Assembly: GCF_000143765.1 (NCBI RefSeq)
Contig: NZ_GL379778.1
Coordinates: 44,523 to 108,522, forward strand
Length of the DNA: 64,000 nt
Reading direction: 5' to 3'
From: Sphingobacterium spiritivorum ATCC 33861
Lineage (GTDB): Bacteria > Bacteroidota > Bacteroidia > Sphingobacteriales > Sphingobacteriaceae
Shown here one piece after another: positions 35,888-44,826 of the stretch (position 1 is its first letter; each line of letters starts with the position of its first letter). The notes beneath the pieces were generated by a model. That model saw only the letters and a program-made list of their open reading frames with translations. It was not told the origin of the DNA and searched no databases. The translations under genes and the position numbers were made by a program.

Positions 35888-36087
35888 AATTAACAGTTAT
35901 ATAATGTTATAAAATATTGCTTGTAATAAGACAACTACTCCAAATCCTTATTGCTTATCTATCCCTTACTGCCTGTAAGTAGTTCTTATGTATTGTGATG
36001 GCGTAATATAAATTGTGTACACATGTGAATATGTGCTATATTATTTGTTGTGAGTGAGTAAAACCCGGATATAGGTTGTCTCATTTG

Positions 36088-36423
36088 TTATGGGTTATTT
36101 TTCTGAGGTCTGCTTATCAACAGGCTATTGATAATTCCGGTTAAGAGTCCTATGATACCCCCTATAAGAAGATACTGCAGTATATATTCGGCTTTGACAA
36201 AATAGAGCAATGCAAATATCAATATTCCTAAAATGGTATTTAGAATGATACATACTAGTTTTGATATTTTGGTTAGTCCTAAATTAAGGAGTCCTAATAA
36301 TGCTCCACAACCTGTGAGCGGAGAAAGTACAGCATTGATAAATGATCCTTCGAATGTGAGATACGCAGATATGAGTGCAGCCAGAATTATCGGAACCAGC
36401 ACTATGATTATCTTATTTTTCAT
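36088..36423 (-). CDS. Small four-helix membrane protein, unknown
   Basis: A 111-residue hydrophobic protein with about four membrane segments (5-22, 28-48, 54-76, 80-103) and a short basic tail (RPQKNNP). No domain is recognised. It lies between the exported protein gene and the structured gap that precedes the defence operon. Because it is small and membrane-bound, it might be an immunity or accessory protein, but nothing in the sequence proves this. Confidence 0.5.
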   Translation of the reverse strand: MKNKIIIVLVPIILAALISAYLTFEGSFINAVLSPLTGCGALLGLLNLGLTKISKLVCIILNTILGILIFALLYFVKAEYILQYLLIGGIIGLLTGIINSLLISRPQKNNP

Positions 36424-37265
36424 TGTTACACAGTTTAATTTGGTTAAAAAATCAGTTGGTTAAGTATTGTTCTTTAGTATGTATTTACTTTCTCTGTAAG
36501 AACTTTTCTACCTCAGCTTCATTGAAGTGTTTTATTTATTCTTATTATCAAGCAGATCAGAAATCTGTATCGACTACCTGATTCTCTATAATTTGTATGA
36601 AAATCTGCTATTTTCCTCCTGATCTTTATCTGGTGCCTTGGAATGAAGCATAATAAAAGTCTTTAATTGGTAAATTAAATATAAACAATTTTATACTCAT
36701 CTAAACATAAATTGATATATATATTATGATATTTATAAATCTGAAGTTAAAATTCATCAACAGACTAAATTTTAAACAGGAGAGTCTTTAATGGCAATAC
36801 CTGTAGTGAGATAGATATATGCTTTCTGGTGACGGGTGTATCGGGTGCTGTACTGATCTGACGGGATGTACTACTCTATTACCCGATGTACCATGGAACC
36901 AAAAGCACTGGAGGGATGGACGAGGGGGCTTTTTTACATAATGTTCATTATAGGGGGCTTGTCCCCGCAGCCCGTATGGGACTATAATGCACATTATGTT
37001 ATTAAGCCGGGAAAAAAGGATGCCGGACACAAGTCACTGCCTGAGGGACGAAGGCTGTGTACGTCTTTTGCCTCAGCGGTGGGGCAAGCTCTTTGGGGCA
37101 TGGCTACTCTACTGTCAATATTTATAAAACGCTCCTGTTCCATGAACCCAATGGGCTTGCATAGTAAGGGAGCAAAAAGTGTGTCGGGCATACTTTTGCA
37201 TTGGGGTGCTTTGGATTTTTTTTAACGAGAATACGGTAAATAGTATTACGTTTTATTAAAGTGGT
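36424..37265. other. 842-bp gap with a nested inverted-repeat structure
   Basis: The left half is AT-rich without genes. The right half (36786-37225) is markedly richer in GC and open on both strands, so overlapping frames exist, but none has a recognised family. It contains an 18-bp inverted repeat with one mismatch (36936-36953 and 36982-36999; ACATAATGTTCATTATAG against CTATAATGCACATTATGT) enclosing two small hairpins, GGGG-CTTGT-CCCC and CCC-GTAT-GGG. Such structures occur at transfer or replication origins and in structured RNAs. Which applies here is open. Confidence 0.45.
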
Positions 37266-38174
37266 TTACGGAATATACGCCCTAAAAGCAGCTAATATAA
37301 TTGCTCTAGTTCTATCTGGTAAAAATGGAAGTACTATTTTTTCAAAATTTTGATCTGATGCAACAATATATTTGCTAAGGTAGGTATGATTTCTATTTTC
37401 TTGCTGGCTACGTATATATAACAAATCGATATGTTCATTAATACGATCTGCTAATTGATTATCATCAATATTTCCATTTTCTAGCTTAACAAAAAGAGCA
37501 TTTATAGCATCTTTAAAATCATTAATAACTCGTTCTACACGATCCAATTTTACCTCAAGTCGGTTCAGCAAACAAATTTCAATAGTTGCATTTCCTCTAC
37601 CTTCACCATCAATACCAACAATTTTAATTCCTTCACCATTTGGATCTATTTCAAATTCAAAATAATCCTCCGGATGATCGACTTCAGGATGTAACAAATA
37701 AGGCCTTTCACTTAGTAACGGGTCAACTCCGGCTTTGGATAAAGCAAGATTTATACTTCCATCAACCAATAATACAGGAGCGGATACTCTAGGACCTATC
37801 ACCGGAAATTTATTGTGTTTTGCACCCTCTCTGTTACAGGTGATGCAGGAAGGTATAAGATTTGTCCATTCGTAACAAAGCCAATAATATCCTGGGTGAG
37901 AGCCATCTTCCTTTACTCCTTTTTTAGGCCTATAATGTTCAATATCTGCCTTGCAGATTCTTTCACAATAAGCACATTTATTATGGTATGCTATTGAGAG
38001 ATGATCTTCAACTCTTGATCTCTTTCCATCAGGGTGATCGTATGCTTCTCTATAAATGGTATCTGTAATTAAATCTTTATTACGAGTATTTGTTATTTCT
38101 AGCAAAGCTCTGTATGTTTCGTCTGATGCTAATCGATCTGTTTTATCTTCTTCTCTTTTTATTACAAATCTCAT
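37266..38174 (-). CDS. HNH endonuclease, PtuB-like (Septu-type partner)
   Basis: A 302-residue protein with an N-terminal HNH nuclease: a zinc-binding pair CAYC (67-70), the catalytic-like DIEHYRPKK with His80, and a second pair CITC (110-113) followed by NREGAKHNKFPV. It resembles the PtuB/retron-associated HNH family. Its start overlaps the stop of the ATPase gene by 4 bp (ATGA), so it depends on that gene's translation. The ATPase-HNH order is that of Septu defence systems, in which the ATPase controls the nuclease. It is the last gene of a five-gene operon. Confidence 0.8.
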   Translation of the reverse strand: MRFVIKREEDKTDRLASDETYRALLEITNTRNKDLITDTIYREAYDHPDGKRSRVEDHLSIAYHNKCAYCERICKADIEHYRPKKGVKEDGSHPGYYWLCYEWTNLIPSCITCNREGAKHNKFPVIGPRVSAPVLLVDGSINLALSKAGVDPLLSERPYLLHPEVDHPEDYFEFEIDPNGEGIKIVGIDGEGRGNATIEICLLNRLEVKLDRVERVINDFKDAINALFVKLENGNIDDNQLADRINEHIDLLYIRSQQENRNHTYLSKYIVASDQNFEKIVLPFLPDRTRAIILAAFRAYIP

Positions 38175-39886
38175 TGTCTTCTGGATTTAAATAAATTAAT
38201 CAATTGCTGCTCTTTCTCGTCAGTAATAAAAGAGGATATTCGTTTTTGAACTATATCATTAAATTCTATTTCTGAATAATTTGTCTCAGTTCTTACTAAT
38301 TTCTTTTGATCATGACTTTCTGGTATAATATCATCCAATCCAAAAATTGGTGATGTTAGTATTGTATTTGGTAAAAGATCTCCTAACTCTAATAATTCAT
38401 CTAATCTTCTTATTTTGACTCCTTCAGCAGAGTTTCTTTCTACTCTAAATATTTGACTATTTTTAGGTGCTCCTAAGAAAGAAATTGGACTATGTGTAGA
38501 CGCAATAAATTGAACTTTTGGAAATGTCTTACTGAGTTGCTGGACGATTTGCTTCTGTAATTTTGGGTGTAGATGTATGTCGATTTCATCAATTAAAACA
38601 ATTCCTGTAAACTCAGACGGATCATTGACATCTGGTTGTTGATTATATAATCTGATTAAGATATCACCTATCATAGCAATCATACTTTTTAGTCCTGATG
38701 CTAATTTATTGAAGGTTACTTTCGCAAATTCTGCGTTTTCATGGTCTTTTTCAATATAAGTAGTTACTGAGACACCGTCGATTTGATCATCGAATTTAAT
38801 ATCATATAGATTTGGTAATATGTCGGTAAGAATCTCAGTTATATAATTTTCCCGTTTGTCAAATCGAATGCGTTGCTGACTGCGCCAAATATCAAACTGA
38901 TATTGTAAATCAATCAGATGTGTTTCATCATTAAATAGTGATGATGTTAATTCTGTGGAAATAAATTCTAAGTTTTTTGAGTCTAATCCATGAGTGGTCT
39001 TGAGTCTGGATTGTCCATAGGCTGCAAAACCATGAGTTAATGGAAAAGTATCGTTTTCTAAGGTTTGGTTATATGGATATAAGTAAGTAATTGTATCAGA
39101 TGAGGACAAGAATAATTTTAGGCTAATTTCAGCATTTTCATCTTCAAATCCACTTACTTGTATTTTTTGATTACAGATTGCGGTAGCGATAGCCCTAAGG
39201 ATAGATGTTTTACCAGTACCATTTTCTCCTGTGAAAAATATCCATTGAGATGAAAAAGGGATTTCATTTATTTGAAGATTCTTAATGGGGCCATAATTAA
39301 CAATTTCTATCTCACTTATTTTTATAGGTTTTTGAGTTTCAATTGAATTTTCTATAAGGATATCCTCTCTATATCTATCAATTTTTTCTTTTTGCCCTTC
39401 AAAGTCTGCAGCTTCTATAAAAAATATACCATTCTTAATTATAGGGAAGAAAGACTTTGCATGTTCCAATATTATATTGTCAATTAAAACCTTATCGGTC
39501 TTTATGAAATTTTCTAAACATTCCAGATAATTTCCTTGATAATATTTTTGGTACCTTATCCCATTTGACTGAAGTCCCAATTCATTTACAAAAAATTGGG
39601 TTATAAATCGTCTTTTTTCATCAGAATCGGAAGTATTAATTTCGAGACAAGTATTTCCTGACTCTAGATGAATTATAAAAATGATATTAGGCGTTTTGTT
39701 TTTCCAATCCATTCCTGTCCAGAATGAAACCGCTAAATACCATTCATTACCATAAAACCAATAACCTTTATCTAAACGACTTCCTCTATTACTTTTGCGA
39801 AAAGTGAATCGAAAAGAAGGATCTTTTTGCCAATGCTTAATGAGCAAATTATATACTTCGTTCTGTACTATATTTACGTTTAGCAT
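38171..39886 (-). CDS. SMC-like AAA ATPase, PtuA-like, with extra N-terminal domain
   Basis: A 571-residue ATPase. Walker A GENGTGKTS lies at 220-228, an ABC-like signature region LASGLKSM at about 397, Walker B IVLIDEIDIHLHP at 430-441 and the switch motif STHSPIS at 464-470; the family is the AAA_15/AAA_21 (OLD-like) group. PtuA of Septu belongs here. Unusually, about 185 residues precede the ATPase; this region (KDPSFRFTFRKSNRG, GNEWYLAVSFWTGMDW) is not recognised and may sense a ligand or bind the upstream proteins. It lies 11 bp after herA and overlaps the HNH gene. Confidence 0.82.
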   Translation of the reverse strand: MLNVNIVQNEVYNLLIKHWQKDPSFRFTFRKSNRGSRLDKGYWFYGNEWYLAVSFWTGMDWKNKTPNIIFIIHLESGNTCLEINTSDSDEKRRFITQFFVNELGLQSNGIRYQKYYQGNYLECLENFIKTDKVLIDNIILEHAKSFFPIIKNGIFFIEAADFEGQKEKIDRYREDILIENSIETQKPIKISEIEIVNYGPIKNLQINEIPFSSQWIFFTGENGTGKTSILRAIATAICNQKIQVSGFEDENAEISLKLFLSSSDTITYLYPYNQTLENDTFPLTHGFAAYGQSRLKTTHGLDSKNLEFISTELTSSLFNDETHLIDLQYQFDIWRSQQRIRFDKRENYITEILTDILPNLYDIKFDDQIDGVSVTTYIEKDHENAEFAKVTFNKLASGLKSMIAMIGDILIRLYNQQPDVNDPSEFTGIVLIDEIDIHLHPKLQKQIVQQLSKTFPKVQFIASTHSPISFLGAPKNSQIFRVERNSAEGVKIRRLDELLELGDLLPNTILTSPIFGLDDIIPESHDQKKLVRTETNYSEIEFNDIVQKRISSFITDEKEQQLINLFKSRRQ

Positions 39887-39897
39887 AGCAGATTAAT

Positions 39898-42030
39898 TTA
39901 TTTCATTATTATATATGCTGTGGTTTTACTTGGATCATCCTTCCTAACTCTTCGTTCTGTAGTCCATTTATTTATTCCAATATTTTCATTCAAAAAACGA
40001 CCTACACATTGATAAGCTAAATCGCCTCTGTTTTCAATAGTATCAGGAAGACCTTCAAGTATTCTTAATTGTAACAGCATCCAATGAACTTTATTTTCTT
40101 TCAATTTTTTTAAAAAGTCATTATCAGCACCAATTTTTTTTAAAGCACTTCTAATAAACATTTCTGTTACATCTTCTTGTGATTCATCCGGGTTATAACC
40201 CTTTTCATCGTCTATTTTAATCTCTACTGTTCCTACTTCCTTTCTAACTTCTTCGAGTTTTTTATCAAACTTTTTTTGAAGAATAATGCTAAATGTATGC
40301 CCAGAAGGCTTATTATATTCTATATCTTTTACTTTAAATAATTTTTCAAAGCTCAAAACTCTAACAGAAATAGGATATGGTTTGCCCCCAGAGCTACTCC
40401 AGAATATTCCGTTTCCGGGAATAGGTTCATTTAATAAGGAGCTTAATAAGTCATTGCTAAAATGGGCATTGGCTTTACGGAGTGCTCCAAGATCTACAGC
40501 GGAGAGTAAATGAAAGATAAACCAATTATCTCCCTGACTTAGTATTTCATCTGATATACTTCCTGGTTGCTGTGTAATTAAAACAGTTCCTAAACCAAAT
40601 TTTCTTCCTTCTTTTACCCATGCAATATAGGGGCTATCTGCTCCACCTGAATTTCCTAATACAGATTGAGCTTCTTCTATAACAGCTATTGTGGGAATAC
40701 TATCTGGTTCTGCCTTTGTAAATTCTGTCTGATTGTGTTCAAATATTTGTTGGAGAATGATGCCTGAAAGTATAAGTCCATTGGCTCCACGCATCTGCGA
40801 TATATCTACCACACATAGTTTACCATTGCGAAGTGAGTCAAAAAGTTTATCTAACATTTGGCTACTAGGGTCATGAATGAGCCTAATAATGGTTGTAATA
40901 TTAGACCGAATAGCAAATATCTCAGCATCTTGTCTATCATTAGTTCGATCTCCTAGTATAATCTCTCTTAGATCTTCAATAGGAGTAGTATTTCCGTGAA
41001 CATGTACTAGATCGATTAATTTTCTCCAATTAGCAGCATTAAGTCCCTTAAGTTTTTGAACATTTTGTTGACTCTGCCTTTCTGGAGGAAGGGCTATAGA
41101 TATTATTTCTGCAGGCCTTAATCTTCTTATATCAAGACGAATAGTTCCTGCAACAAAAGATTGATAGAATGGACTGGTAGATTCTCTATTAGTGAATACT
41201 ACTACTTTGTCTTCTAAATGAGGTACATCACATAACCCTGGCCTTCCACTATCGTCCGGCCAAAAGTATTCTCCATCCGGATCAAATATAATTGTGCCAA
41301 CAGGTGATTGTTTACCTTGTTTCTTAGTAATGACTGGTGGCTTTTTATAAAGGTTGCTAAAAAGAAGTTTTACCAAATTGGACTTCCCGAAACCTGCTCT
41401 TGCAAATACGAAGGATCTTCTGGATACTAACTGTTCAATCTTAAATTTAGTTATTACTTCCGGGGATTTTGGAACCATCCATGACTCTAACACAGCCTGA
41501 GTATCGCTTTTACTTCCATTATACACAAATTCTCCATAAGCTAAGTAACCAAAAGCTGGCGCTGGCTCATCTGCTTCGTCAACAATATTATGCCCTGCTA
41601 CTTCTTTTAAAACCTCGTCTGATAGGAAAGCTACTCTACTCCCTACATGTGGTAATCTTCTATGAGAAGGTGCAAAATCGATTTTTTTTCCATTGACTCG
41701 TATAACTCCAAGAACCCGAATATCAACTTTATATTTTAAGTAGCCCTCTCTCAGATCTTCTGACACTTCTCTTCCTTCAGAAATAGCTCTTATTGCATAA
41801 TCTTCACCCGCTGTGCCTGCTAATTTTCCTAATGCTGCAACAGAAGTAATACGACCAAGAACAGCCTCATTATCACCTTCTAACGCTACTACTAAAAACT
41901 GCCCATGCATGGGGATGTTTTGGAATATGTTGTCATATTTTAGCACAATATCGGCGTGAAACTCTAATCCGCCATCGCTGAATCCTTTGAAGATTCCAAC
42001 TATTTTATCTTCTGGAAATAATTTCATCAT
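39898..42030 (-). CDS. herA: HerA-like ATPase/DNA translocase
   Basis: A 710-residue protein. An N-terminal HAS-barrel-like beta domain (about 1-110) precedes the RecA-fold ATPase with a P-loop ARAGFGKSNLVK (about 210-221), TIIFDPDGEYFW, and Walker B IAVIEEAQSVLG. Also present are GRKFGLGTVLITQQP and SAVDLGALRKA, typical of HerA. HerA forms hexamers and drives DNA into the NurA nuclease. The nurA gene overlaps its start by 4 bp. In bacteria, HerA-type ATPases are common in antiviral systems. Confidence 0.88.
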   Translation of the reverse strand: MMKLFPEDKIVGIFKGFSDGGLEFHADIVLKYDNIFQNIPMHGQFLVVALEGDNEAVLGRITSVAALGKLAGTAGEDYAIRAISEGREVSEDLREGYLKYKVDIRVLGVIRVNGKKIDFAPSHRRLPHVGSRVAFLSDEVLKEVAGHNIVDEADEPAPAFGYLAYGEFVYNGSKSDTQAVLESWMVPKSPEVITKFKIEQLVSRRSFVFARAGFGKSNLVKLLFSNLYKKPPVITKKQGKQSPVGTIIFDPDGEYFWPDDSGRPGLCDVPHLEDKVVVFTNRESTSPFYQSFVAGTIRLDIRRLRPAEIISIALPPERQSQQNVQKLKGLNAANWRKLIDLVHVHGNTTPIEDLREIILGDRTNDRQDAEIFAIRSNITTIIRLIHDPSSQMLDKLFDSLRNGKLCVVDISQMRGANGLILSGIILQQIFEHNQTEFTKAEPDSIPTIAVIEEAQSVLGNSGGADSPYIAWVKEGRKFGLGTVLITQQPGSISDEILSQGDNWFIFHLLSAVDLGALRKANAHFSNDLLSSLLNEPIPGNGIFWSSSGGKPYPISVRVLSFEKLFKVKDIEYNKPSGHTFSIILQKKFDKKLEEVRKEVGTVEIKIDDEKGYNPDESQEDVTEMFIRSALKKIGADNDFLKKLKENKVHWMLLQLRILEGLPDTIENRGDLAYQCVGRFLNENIGINKWTTERRVRKDDPSKTTAYIIMK

Positions 42031-43205
42031 TGTCTATTCATTATTGAAGAGTTACCTAAAGCTTGGTAATCAATTATATCTTTTTTGTCATCTGGTAATA
42101 TGTTTTTGATAGCCTGTGCTACTTCATCCTGAAGGATGTCCAAATCAAAATCTACAACCTGTGCGTTCTCCAAAGCTCTCTGTAGACAGGCTGGATAATG
42201 AGGTATAGGGAATCCATCTAATGTGTCCATATATAGATATCCAAATATTTCGGCATCAGCAGAAGATTGAGAATTCAAAAGGTCTATTGCCCAAACCGGA
42301 TCACTACTTTTCTTTCCAAACCTTACTAAATATAGCTCTCCCATTGAATATTTATTTACTTCCCGATCCACTTCCTCTTCTTCTCCATCAACTCGTTTCA
42401 TATATTCTTTCCACACATAGGAATTTTTTTCCATCTCTTCCGGAACTTTAGCATATCTAGGTTCTCCTGTTGGGAAAATGTTTTCTATTTGCATTGCTAA
42501 TGAATATCTAGATAATACCTGACTATGCTTTGCTAAACCAACAAAGAAAATTTTAATCCTCTTTTGTTTATACGCATTTTCGATTGCGGCATTAATCTTT
42601 TTCATCATTTCTATAAAAAGAGGTCTTTTATTAGCTGCATCATATTTGAATATTTTGCTCCTTAAAAGCCCATCTTTTACAACTACAGTATTGCTTGCGA
42701 AACCTTCATAGCAAATTTTGTTATATAATACTGCCCATTCACATAAATCCCTATATGTCAAAACCCATGATTTGGAAACTTCAGTTGGATTTTCTCTCAT
42801 TTTTTTCCCGGAAGGAATCATAGGACTTAAATCATTTAAAGTCTTACATCCCAGATCTTTCATTAGTATACCTAACAAGGTTTGAGGATTTCCTAACTCA
42901 TCAAATTGTCTTTGGCTTAATATATCTGTATCAGTTGTGGGTGTAATGACATCTAAGCACAGGTTATTCCCATATGAATCTACAACTCTGATTATTTGGA
43001 AGTAAAATGGATTATAAATTAGTTTGTTATTGGTTCCGTCAGTGGCAACTAAAGAAAATGTGGTAATAGTTCGTGGTTTGATAACACGTACATTTGACCT
43101 CATTCCATTGGCTTCAGCGCGGAGATCTTCTAATAAATTTTTATCAACTATCGCGCATTCTCTGATAGCCTGCTTGATTTGCGGTATTTCTTCAGGATCA
43201 AACAT
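42027..43205 (-). CDS. nurA: NurA-like nuclease
   Basis: A 392-residue protein with NurA-domain features: the first acidic motif FSLVATDGTNN (Asp56), the second VVVKDGLLRSK (about 183-193), IFFVGLAKHSQVLSRY, and the late PIPHYPACLQRALENAQV. NurA is a Mn2+-dependent nuclease that digests DNA ends together with HerA. Its stop codon overlaps the herA start by 4 bp and it follows the methyltransferase gene by 2 bp. In archaea the pair resects DNA ends; here, within an accessory island, a defence role is inferred. Confidence 0.78.
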   Translation of the reverse strand: MFDPEEIPQIKQAIRECAIVDKNLLEDLRAEANGMRSNVRVIKPRTITTFSLVATDGTNNKLIYNPFYFQIIRVVDSYGNNLCLDVITPTTDTDILSQRQFDELGNPQTLLGILMKDLGCKTLNDLSPMIPSGKKMRENPTEVSKSWVLTYRDLCEWAVLYNKICYEGFASNTVVVKDGLLRSKIFKYDAANKRPLFIEMMKKINAAIENAYKQKRIKIFFVGLAKHSQVLSRYSLAMQIENIFPTGEPRYAKVPEEMEKNSYVWKEYMKRVDGEEEEVDREVNKYSMGELYLVRFGKKSSDPVWAIDLLNSQSSADAEIFGYLYMDTLDGFPIPHYPACLQRALENAQVVDFDLDILQDEVAQAIKNILPDDKKDIIDYQALGNSSIMNRQ

Positions 43206-43207
43206 GT

Positions 43208-44338
43208 CTATGTATTTAAAGTGGCATATACATCTATCTCTTCTACATAATTACCTGTAGTTCCTTTAAATTGATTTGCCTGTCGATTAGCCGATTTTGG
43301 TTCACCTGCAGAACGTATAGCACTAATTTCCCAACCACAATCAGCTAATGCTAAAGATTCTTTTATTAATTCACGTGGGGTCTTTTTGGATTTACTAGGT
43401 AATGCTCCGAAACGAATTATCAATTTAGCATCAGGTGTACATTTAGGTGCTGTATTAGCCCAAACTTTAGCCAAATCATTTACAAAGACTGACTCAGAAC
43501 CATGTTTTAGTTGTGCTTGATTAGTATAATCTACCTGGCTACTTCCTCCTAAGAACCAATTTCTTAACCACTGGTCTTGTTCATACGTTGACATGCCATA
43601 GTACGGTGGTGAGGTAATTACTCTTGTTATTTTATTTTCAAATGTATTTGTTACCGATCTACTATCTCCTAATAGAATAGTACCATCAACTTTCTTTAAT
43701 TGATGTTCATTAAATATATATTTGGATCTTCTTTCAACAAGTCCTAATAAATTAACTTCTGCAGGCAGGAGCATATTTTTTCTCCAATATTGAATAGAGT
43801 AATTTGGCTTGGTTGAAAATGTACGAGGCATTTGATTAGATAAATATGAAGGCTGGGTCTTCATTGTAGGCCCATGTAAAATACCTAGAATTAAAGCTCT
43901 TAACGAAATATCTATATCGTCCAATAATTCTTTATTGATAAAGTAGTTTCTCAATTTACATATGCTAATAAGGGTATTGGGATGATAGGCTAATTCCCAA
44001 AAATCTCCTTGCGGAATATCTATAGCATCATATTCTTCAATAATATTAAGACATCTTGAATATATTTGCTGTTGATCGACATACTGCAGTTTTGATTGTG
44101 CAACCGCATGGGCTATTGGGTTACTATCAATTCCATAAGAATTCAACCCCAATAATCGGGCGGCAAAATTTGTAGTTCCCCGCCCACAAAACGGATCATA
44201 AACAACATCGGTTTTTTTTGTCTTTTGTAAAACCCGATATGGAAATGACAAAGGAAACATTGTAAAATAAGGACAAATTGTATTTAGTCTTAATTTAGGG
44301 CTTAATTTATTGTCTATATTTACTTTTCTCTTTGACAT
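43208..44338 (-). CDS. DNA methyltransferase (N6-adenine or N4-cytosine type)
   Basis: A 376-residue amino-methyltransferase. The SAM-binding motif YDPFCGRGTTNFAA (47-60) precedes the catalytic motif TSPPYYGM (242-249). The target-recognition region probably lies in between (residues 80-230), an alpha-class-like order. SPPY is frequent in N4-cytosine enzymes, but N6-adenine activity cannot be excluded. It is the first gene of the operon with nurA, herA, the ATPase and the HNH gene. It should mark host DNA so that the downstream nucleases spare it. No separate specificity subunit is present. Confidence 0.88.
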   Translation of the reverse strand: MSKRKVNIDNKLSPKLRLNTICPYFTMFPLSFPYRVLQKTKKTDVVYDPFCGRGTTNFAARLLGLNSYGIDSNPIAHAVAQSKLQYVDQQQIYSRCLNIIEEYDAIDIPQGDFWELAYHPNTLISICKLRNYFINKELLDDIDISLRALILGILHGPTMKTQPSYLSNQMPRTFSTKPNYSIQYWRKNMLLPAEVNLLGLVERRSKYIFNEHQLKKVDGTILLGDSRSVTNTFENKITRVITSPPYYGMSTYEQDQWLRNWFLGGSSQVDYTNQAQLKHGSESVFVNDLAKVWANTAPKCTPDAKLIIRFGALPSKSKKTPRELIKESLALADCGWEISAIRSAGEPKSANRQANQFKGTTGNYVEEIDVYATLNT

Positions 44339-44826
44339 TTTTATTATTCTTATAGGTGTAAATTTTTATCAAAAACAGTTAAAATGGACTAAGATGAAGT
44401 CTATCAAAGTATTGATAGTCTATACTTCTAACATCTGTAATAGTCCATAATGAAATTATGTTTAGAACATGCAAATTTACACGATTTTGGAGAGTGTAAA
44501 ACTTTCCGATTGAAATGTTAATAATTTTAGGCTTTACAGATCATTTGTAATATTTATTTTTGGCTATAGTATATATCAGTATATTAAATATTGGTAATAA
44601 AAGGCATAAATTATGCGGTTATATTTTTACTGAATATAGATTTCTACACTCTATATTTTTAATCAATTTTTATCTTTATCGTAAATATAGTACTTATTCA
44701 TATAATTTGCCAATAACTTTAAGATTTATTAAAATTAATTCTTTGCATTCCTTTCGTTTGTGATAAAAAACATGAACTTGTTATAATTTCCTATTTAATA
44801 ATCATGTTCAATCAAATAGAATTCCT
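44339..44826 (-). promoter_or_regulatory. Promoter region of the defence operon with nested palindromes
   Basis: A 488-bp AT-rich gap. Near the operon start it contains ATGGACTA (44384-44391) and TAGTCCAT (44441-44448) as inverted arms enclosing CTATCAA-AGTA-TTGATAG (44401-44418). A -7-like sequence TAAATTTG lies on the minus strand at 44472-44479. A repressor or methylation-sensitive control is plausible. The rest shows only short frames without support. Confidence 0.4.

Noticed and set aside
36866..37225. 119-residue frame on the plus strand in the structured gap
   Set aside because: Open on both strands, no recognised family, and it runs through the inverted repeat. Kept only as part of the gap description.
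44560..44763. 67-residue frame in the gap before the methyltransferase
   Set aside because: Very AT-rich with low-complexity composition; no ribosome-binding site or similarity pattern.
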